Origin: HRBIN23 sp046294495
GTDB taxonomy: Bacteria > Chloroflexota > Dehalococcoidia > Lucifugimonadales > HRBIN23
NCBI GenBank assembly: GCA_046294495.1
Contig: JBKBKV010000057.1
Location: 1-9,945 of the forward strand
Length of the DNA: 9,945 bases
Direction of reading: 5' to 3'
Positions 6,567-9,945 of the stretch are shown here, in pieces (positions within the stretch are counted from its first letter, which is position 1; each line of letters starts with the position of its first letter). The notes under the pieces were generated by a model. It was not told the DNA's origin. It worked only from the letters and a program-made list of their open reading frames with translations, and searched no databases. The position numbers and the translations under genes are program-made.

Positions 6567-6597
6567 GGGGGGCCGGGGCATCCGTCTCCGGCCCCCC
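6567..6597 (+). promoter_or_regulatory. GC-rich intercistronic hairpin between binding-protein and LivH genes
   Basis: GGGGGGCCGG (6567-6576) and CCGGCCCCCC (6588-6597) form a perfect 10-bp all-GC stem with an 11-base loop, 12 bases after the livJ-like stop. Only TT follows the stem, so termination would be partial at best. In operons of this type a hairpin here typically protects the upstream mRNA and lowers downstream expression, giving excess binding protein. That role is inferred from position. Confidence 0.7.
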
Positions 6598-6617
6598 TTC
6601 CCCCATATCCGACCTGC

Positions 6618-6622
6618 GGAGG
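6618..6622 (+). promoter_or_regulatory. Ribosome binding site deciding the TTG-6631 start of livH
   Basis: GGAGG ends eight bases before TTG 6631. The upstream in-frame ATG (6565) lies at the left edge of the hairpin stem and has no SD, and the extra 22 residues are Arg/Pro-rich, unlike LivH. Confidence 0.65.
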
Positions 6623-6630
6623 ACGGCCCT

Positions 6631-7530
6631 TTGGAATGGCTCGCTGAGAATGCCCCCCGCATCGCAGTGCAACTCCTCTCCGGCATCAGCGTAGGCGTGC
6701 TCCTGTTCCTGGTCTCCTCTGGTCTCTCGCTGATTTTCGGGGTGAGCCGTGTGGTTAATTTCGCCCACGGGGCCTTCTACATGGTGGGGGCCTATGTAGG
6801 CTACACCATCATGCGCATCGCCCCAGGGTCTGGGCCTTACTACTGGCTGGCGCTAGCCCTGGCTCCGGTTGGCGTGGGAGTGCTGGGGCTGATAATAGAG
6901 GTGCTTTTTCTGCGGCGCATCTACCGGGCGGAGCATATCTACCAACTCCTGTTGACCATCGCCATCGCCTTCATTATCGGGGACGCGGTGCGCACCATCT
7001 GGGGTGCAGAGAACCGCTCAGTTACGCGCCCCGACTTCCTCACCACCACCATCCCCATCCTGGGACAGGCCTTCCCCAGTTACAACCTGCTGATTCTAGG
7101 GTTGGGGCCGCTAGTGCTCCTGGGGCTGTGGTGGGTCTTCTACCGCACCCGCTGGGGGATGCTGGTGCGCGCAGCCACCTGGGATAGGGATATGTTGGGG
7201 GCTTTAGGGGTGAACACGCCCCTGGTGTATACCACGGTGTTCATGTTTGGGGCGTGGCTGGCCGGGCTGGGCGGGGCGCTGGTGGCCCCTATCCAGGGCC
7301 TTTCGCCGGGAATGGACGCCTCGGTAATTATCCTGGCCTTCGTGGCAGTGGTGATCGGGGGGTTGGGGAGTTTCTTCGGCACCCTGGTCTCGGCAGTGCT
7401 CATTGGGGTGGTGCAAGCCCTGGCAGTGCTGAACCCCTTCCTGCGCCAATATGACCTGGTGTTGCCCTTTGCCCTCATGGCCCTAGTGCTCATCGTAAAG
7501 CCCGTGGGTCTCTTTGGCAGGCCCGAGTAG
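6631..7530 (+). CDS. livH: Branched-chain amino acid-type ABC permease LivH
   Basis: This is one of the two membrane subunits of the importer (BPD_transp_2 family). From TTG 6631 it has 299 residues, normal for LivH. The N-terminal family signature is clear: QLLSGISVGVLLFLVSSGLSLIFG (14-37) followed by VSRVVNFAHGAFYMVGAY (38-55). Further membrane helices alternate with short loops, and the protein ends with LVLIVKPVGLFGRPE. The cytoplasmic loop YRTRWGMLVRAATWDRDMLGALGVN is the expected contact with the ATPases. The TTG start is supported by GGAGG eight bases upstream; starting at ATG 6565 instead would put the start codon in the intercistronic hairpin. It follows the binding protein and precedes LivM by 12 bp. 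Confidence 0.92.
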   Translation: MEWLAENAPRIAVQLLSGISVGVLLFLVSSGLSLIFGVSRVVNFAHGAFYMVGAYVGYTIMRIAPGSGPYYWLALALAPVGVGVLGLIIEVLFLRRIYRAEHIYQLLLTIAIAFIIGDAVRTIWGAENRSVTRPDFLTTTIPILGQAFPSYNLLILGLGPLVLLGLWWVFYRTRWGMLVRAATWDRDMLGALGVNTPLVYTTVFMFGAWLAGLGGALVAPIQGLSPGMDASVIILAFVAVVIGGLGSFFGTLVSAVLIGVVQALAVLNPFLRQYDLVLPFALMALVLIVKPVGLFGRPE

Positions 7531-7542
7531 CAGGAGGGGAAT

Positions 7543-8631
7543 TTGCAAGGGGTTGTGCGAAACAGAATGAGGGCGTGGAGGGTGCCGGTCGTGGGGGTAT
7601 CCCTGCTGGCGGCCGGGGGGTGGGGGCTTTTCCTGGTGGCCAGCCTGGTCTTCCCCCACTTGGCCCCCGTCTTCTGGGTGCAGTTCACCATTGACCTGTT
7701 CGTTCTGGCGCTGTTTGGCCTCTCCCTGAACCTGCTAATGGGATACGGGGGGATGGTGTCCTTCGGACACGCCGCCTACTACGCCCTGGGGGCCTATGCC
7801 GCCGCCCTGCTGGCCAAGAAGGCGGGTGTCCCCATGCCCCTGGCCTTCCTGCTAGGGCCTTTCTTTGCCGCCGGGGGTGCTATGGTGTTCGGCTTTTTCG
7901 CTGTGCGCCTCACGGCCATCTACTTCGCTATGCTTACCCTGGCCTTCTCCCAGATCGTCTTTGCTGTGGTCTTCAAATGGACCAAGTTTACCGGGGGAGA
8001 CGACGGTATCCAGGGGGTGTGGCCCATCAAGGTGCTAGCGGCACCTCCGGTTTCCAATAACTACTACTATTTCACCCTGGGCATAGTGCTGGTGTGTGCC
8101 CTTATCCTTTACCTTATCGTGAACTCCCCCTTCGGATATACCCTGCGGGCCATTCGGGAGAACCCCCGCCGGGCGGAGATGACGGGCGTGAATGTGCGCC
8201 TGCACCAGTGGGTGGCCTTTGTTATCGCGGGCTTCTTTGCAGGCGTGGCGGGCTCCCTCTTCGTTTTCTTTCAAGGGAGCGTGAACCCCGATTACGCTGG
8301 TGTGGCCCGAAGCACCGACCCCCTGATCGTGGCCCTCCTGGGAGGTATGCACAACTTCCTGGGGCCGGCTGTGGGCTCCCTGCTCTACAAGGTCATCTTC
8401 TTCTATGTGGGGAGGCAGTTCCCCTTCCTGTGGCAGTTGATTGTGGGTATAATCCTTGTGGGGGTGATCCTCATCTTCCCTGGTGGTGTTTTGGGCTTTG
8501 TGGAGGAGCGCCGTTGGCAGCGCCTGGCTTTCTGGCGAAGGAAAGCCACTACGGCCCATCCTGTGCCTGGGAAAGCAGAAGTGGAAGCGCCCCCACCCTC
8601 GTCTGCAGGAGGTCGAGAGAGTGGAGGATAG
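7543..8631 (+). CDS. livM: Branched-chain amino acid-type ABC permease LivM
   Basis: This is the second membrane subunit, expected to pair with LivH. It has 362 residues. After a first helix (about 13-36) comes the LivM signature LALFGLSLNLLMGYGG (55-70) and MVSFGHAAYYALGAYAAALL (71-90). The coupling region GYTLRAIRENPRRAEMTGVN lies before two more helices, and FPGGVLGFVEERRW closes the membrane part. A hydrophilic Pro/Ala/Ser-rich tail of about 40 residues follows, longer than in many LivM proteins and poorly conserved in kind. The TTG at 7543 is chosen for AGGAGG at 7532-7537, five bases upstream. GTG 7555 and ATG 7567 in the same frame are alternatives with weaker sites. Its last 11 bases overlap the start of the next gene, a sign of translational coupling. 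Confidence 0.92.
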   Translation: MQGVVRNRMRAWRVPVVGVSLLAAGGWGLFLVASLVFPHLAPVFWVQFTIDLFVLALFGLSLNLLMGYGGMVSFGHAAYYALGAYAAALLAKKAGVPMPLAFLLGPFFAAGGAMVFGFFAVRLTAIYFAMLTLAFSQIVFAVVFKWTKFTGGDDGIQGVWPIKVLAAPPVSNNYYYFTLGIVLVCALILYLIVNSPFGYTLRAIRENPRRAEMTGVNVRLHQWVAFVIAGFFAGVAGSLFVFFQGSVNPDYAGVARSTDPLIVALLGGMHNFLGPAVGSLLYKVIFFYVGRQFPFLWQLIVGIILVGVILIFPGGVLGFVEERRWQRLAFWRRKATTAHPVPGKAEVEAPPPSSAGGRESGG

Positions 8632-9382
8632 GGTTATCTTCGCGTGCAGGGGCCTCACCAAAGCCTTCGGTGGCCTCAGGGCCGTTGACGGAGTAGACCT
8701 GACAGTTAGGGAGGGGGAACTTCGCGCCCTTATCGGCCCCAACGGGGCAGGCAAGAGCACCTTCTTCAACCTGGTAACAGGGCAGCTGCAAAGGGACAGG
8801 GGGGAGGTGCGCTTCAACGGACACCGCATTGACGGCCTAGCCCCCTACCAGGTGATGCGCAAGGGCATCGCCCGCACCTTCCAGATTACCAGCACCTTCC
8901 GCCGCCTCACGGCGCTGGAGAATGTGCAGGTGGCGCTCTTTGTGCACTACCAGCGCCACCTGAACCCCATGGCCCTCCTTCGCCCAGCCCAGAACAGCAT
9001 GCGCGAGGAGGCGATGCGCCTGCTGGAGCAGGTGGGATTGGCCGACAGCGCCTACAAGCCCGCTGGCATCCTGGCCTACGGCGACCAGAAACGCTTGGAA
9101 CTAGCCATCGCCCTGGCCAGCAACCCGCGAATGCTCCTGCTAGACGAGCCTACCGCCGGCATGGCCCCCTCAGAGCGGCGTGACGCTATGGCCCTCATCG
9201 CCCACATCGCCCGGGAGCGTGGCATCACCCTGCTGTTCACAGAACACGATATGGATGTGGTCTTCGGCTGGGCGGAGCGCATTACGGTGATGCACCAGGG
9301 CAAGGTGCTGGCCGAGGGCCCCCCGGAGGAGGTGCGCGCCAATCCCGAAGTCCAGCGGGTATACCTGGGGGAACACGGATAG
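8621..9382 (+). CDS. livG: Branched-chain amino acid-type ABC ATPase LivG
   Basis: This is one of two cytoplasmic ATPases that drive the importer. From GTG 8621 it has 253 residues with a complete ABC core: Walker A GPNGAGKST (39-47), Q-loop FQ (87-88), signature region LAYGDQKRLE (151-160), Walker B MLLLDEP (171-177) and switch histidine in TEHD (His209). The LAYGDQ signature in place of LSGGQ is normal for LivG. The LivG-type insert between Q-loop and signature (about 105-130) is present. GTG 8621 has AGGAGG at 8607-8612. The open frame runs back to ATG 8483 inside livM, but those 46 residues are not LivG-like and lack an SD at their start. The first 11 bases overlap livM; LivF follows after 9 bp. 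Confidence 0.92.
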   Translation: MEDRVIFACRGLTKAFGGLRAVDGVDLTVREGELRALIGPNGAGKSTFFNLVTGQLQRDRGEVRFNGHRIDGLAPYQVMRKGIARTFQITSTFRRLTALENVQVALFVHYQRHLNPMALLRPAQNSMREEAMRLLEQVGLADSAYKPAGILAYGDQKRLELAIALASNPRMLLLDEPTAGMAPSERRDAMALIAHIARERGITLLFTEHDMDVVFGWAERITVMHQGKVLAEGPPEEVRANPEVQRVYLGEHG

Positions 9383-9391
9383 GGGGAAGCG

Positions 9392-9945
9392 ATGCCTCTC
9401 CTGGAAGTAGAGCGCCTGAACACCTTCTATGGCCAGAGCCACATCCTCTTTGATGTCTCCCTAACGGTGGAGGAGGGGGAAGTGGTGTGCCTGCTGGGGC
9501 GCAACGGCGCCGGCAAGAGCACAACCATTAAGAGCATCATAGGCCTGGTGCCTCCCCGTTCAGGAAGCATACGCTTCAGGGGGCGAGAGATCGCTGGCCT
9601 TCCCCCTTACCGCATCGCCCGTATGGGCATAGGGTATGTGCCCGAGGAGAGGCGTATCTTCGCTAACCTGTCGGTGCGGGAGAACCTGGAAGTGGCCCGA
9701 CGCCAGGCCAACGGCGGTGGCAACGGACGCCTCTGGAACATAGAGCGTGTCCTCTCCCTCTTCCCCAGGCTGCACCCTTTCTTGGAACGGCGCGCCGGCA
9801 CCCTGAGCGGGGGCGAGCAACAGATGCTCACCATAGCCCGAACTTTGATGACCAACCCCGACCTGTTGCTGTTAGATGAGCCTTCCGAGGGCCTGGCCCC
9901 GGTCGTTGTCCAAGCCCTCAAGGAGCAACTCATCAAACTGAAGGA
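9392..9945 (+). CDS. livF: Branched-chain amino acid-type ABC ATPase LivF, cut by the window end
   Basis: This is the second ATPase of the importer. The 184 codons in view read without a stop and run off the right edge; the family is usually about 235 residues, so roughly 50 are missing. Visible are Walker A GRNGAGKST (36-44), the LivF-typical VPEERRIFANLSVRENL (83-99) with Q-loop position replaced by Glu as in many LivF proteins, ABC signature LSGGEQQ (138-144) and Walker B LLLLDEPSEGLAP (158-170). The switch histidine lies beyond the window. AGGGGGA (9381-9387) precedes the ATG at 9392 by four bases and overlaps the livG stop codon. It completes the J-H-M-G-F order of a classical Liv operon. 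Confidence 0.93.
   Translation, partial: MPLLEVERLNTFYGQSHILFDVSLTVEEGEVVCLLGRNGAGKSTTIKSIIGLVPPRSGSIRFRGREIAGLPPYRIARMGIGYVPEERRIFANLSVRENLEVARRQANGGGNGRLWNIERVLSLFPRLHPFLERRAGTLSGGEQQMLTIARTLMTNPDLLLLDEPSEGLAPVVVQALKEQLIKLK

Noticed and set aside
8035..8829. Minus-strand open frame of 264 codons opposite livM and livG
   Set aside because: It is antisense to conserved LivM and LivG sequence, including the Walker A region, and the product is His/Pro/Arg-rich without a family signature.

Overview
The window is GC-rich bacterial DNA with tightly packed genes, almost all on the + strand. Several traits suggest a Chloroflexota-like, possibly thermophilic bacterium: a lipoprotein with a long Pro/Thr-rich linker after the lipid cysteine, a luciferase-like (LLM, probably F420-linked) oxidoreductase, a tandem DUF5671-like membrane protein, and frequent GTG/TTG starts. 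This is inference from composition and gene content; there is no rRNA or other marker.

Left edge (1-295). A minus-strand gene for a secreted protein runs off the left edge. It has a strong Shine-Dalgarno (SD) sequence and a plausible promoter, but its signal peptide and conserved N-terminal motif lie in different frames, joined at a 6-C tract (120-125). It is transcribed divergently from the next gene.

First + strand block (296-5039). In order: a GlpD-type FAD glycerol-3-phosphate dehydrogenase (GTG start at 296, well inside the longest open frame); an LLM-class oxidoreductase whose SD can be buried in an 8-bp hairpin; a small single-pass membrane-anchored protein; and a 560-residue polytopic protein made of six diverged copies of a two-helix unit with a short soluble tail. 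Gaps of 36, 19 and 9 bp suggest one transcription unit. A hairpin lies just after the last stop.

Second + strand block (5112 to the right edge). A near-consensus sigma-70 promoter (TTGACA, 17 bp, TAAAAG) and a near-perfect SD lead into a full HAAT/Liv-type ABC uptake operon. It encodes a lipoprotein binding protein, two permeases (LivH, LivM) and two ATPases (LivG, and LivF cut by the window end). A 10-bp all-GC hairpin sits between the binding-protein and LivH genes, the usual place for an element that makes the binding protein more abundant than the membrane components.

Together the genes suggest a cell that imports amino acids or similar small polar solutes and oxidises glycerol-3-phosphate into the quinone pool. 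No mobile element, CRISPR array, tRNA or rRNA was seen. The least explained parts are the six-repeat membrane protein with its small partner, and the frame-disrupted minus-strand gene.
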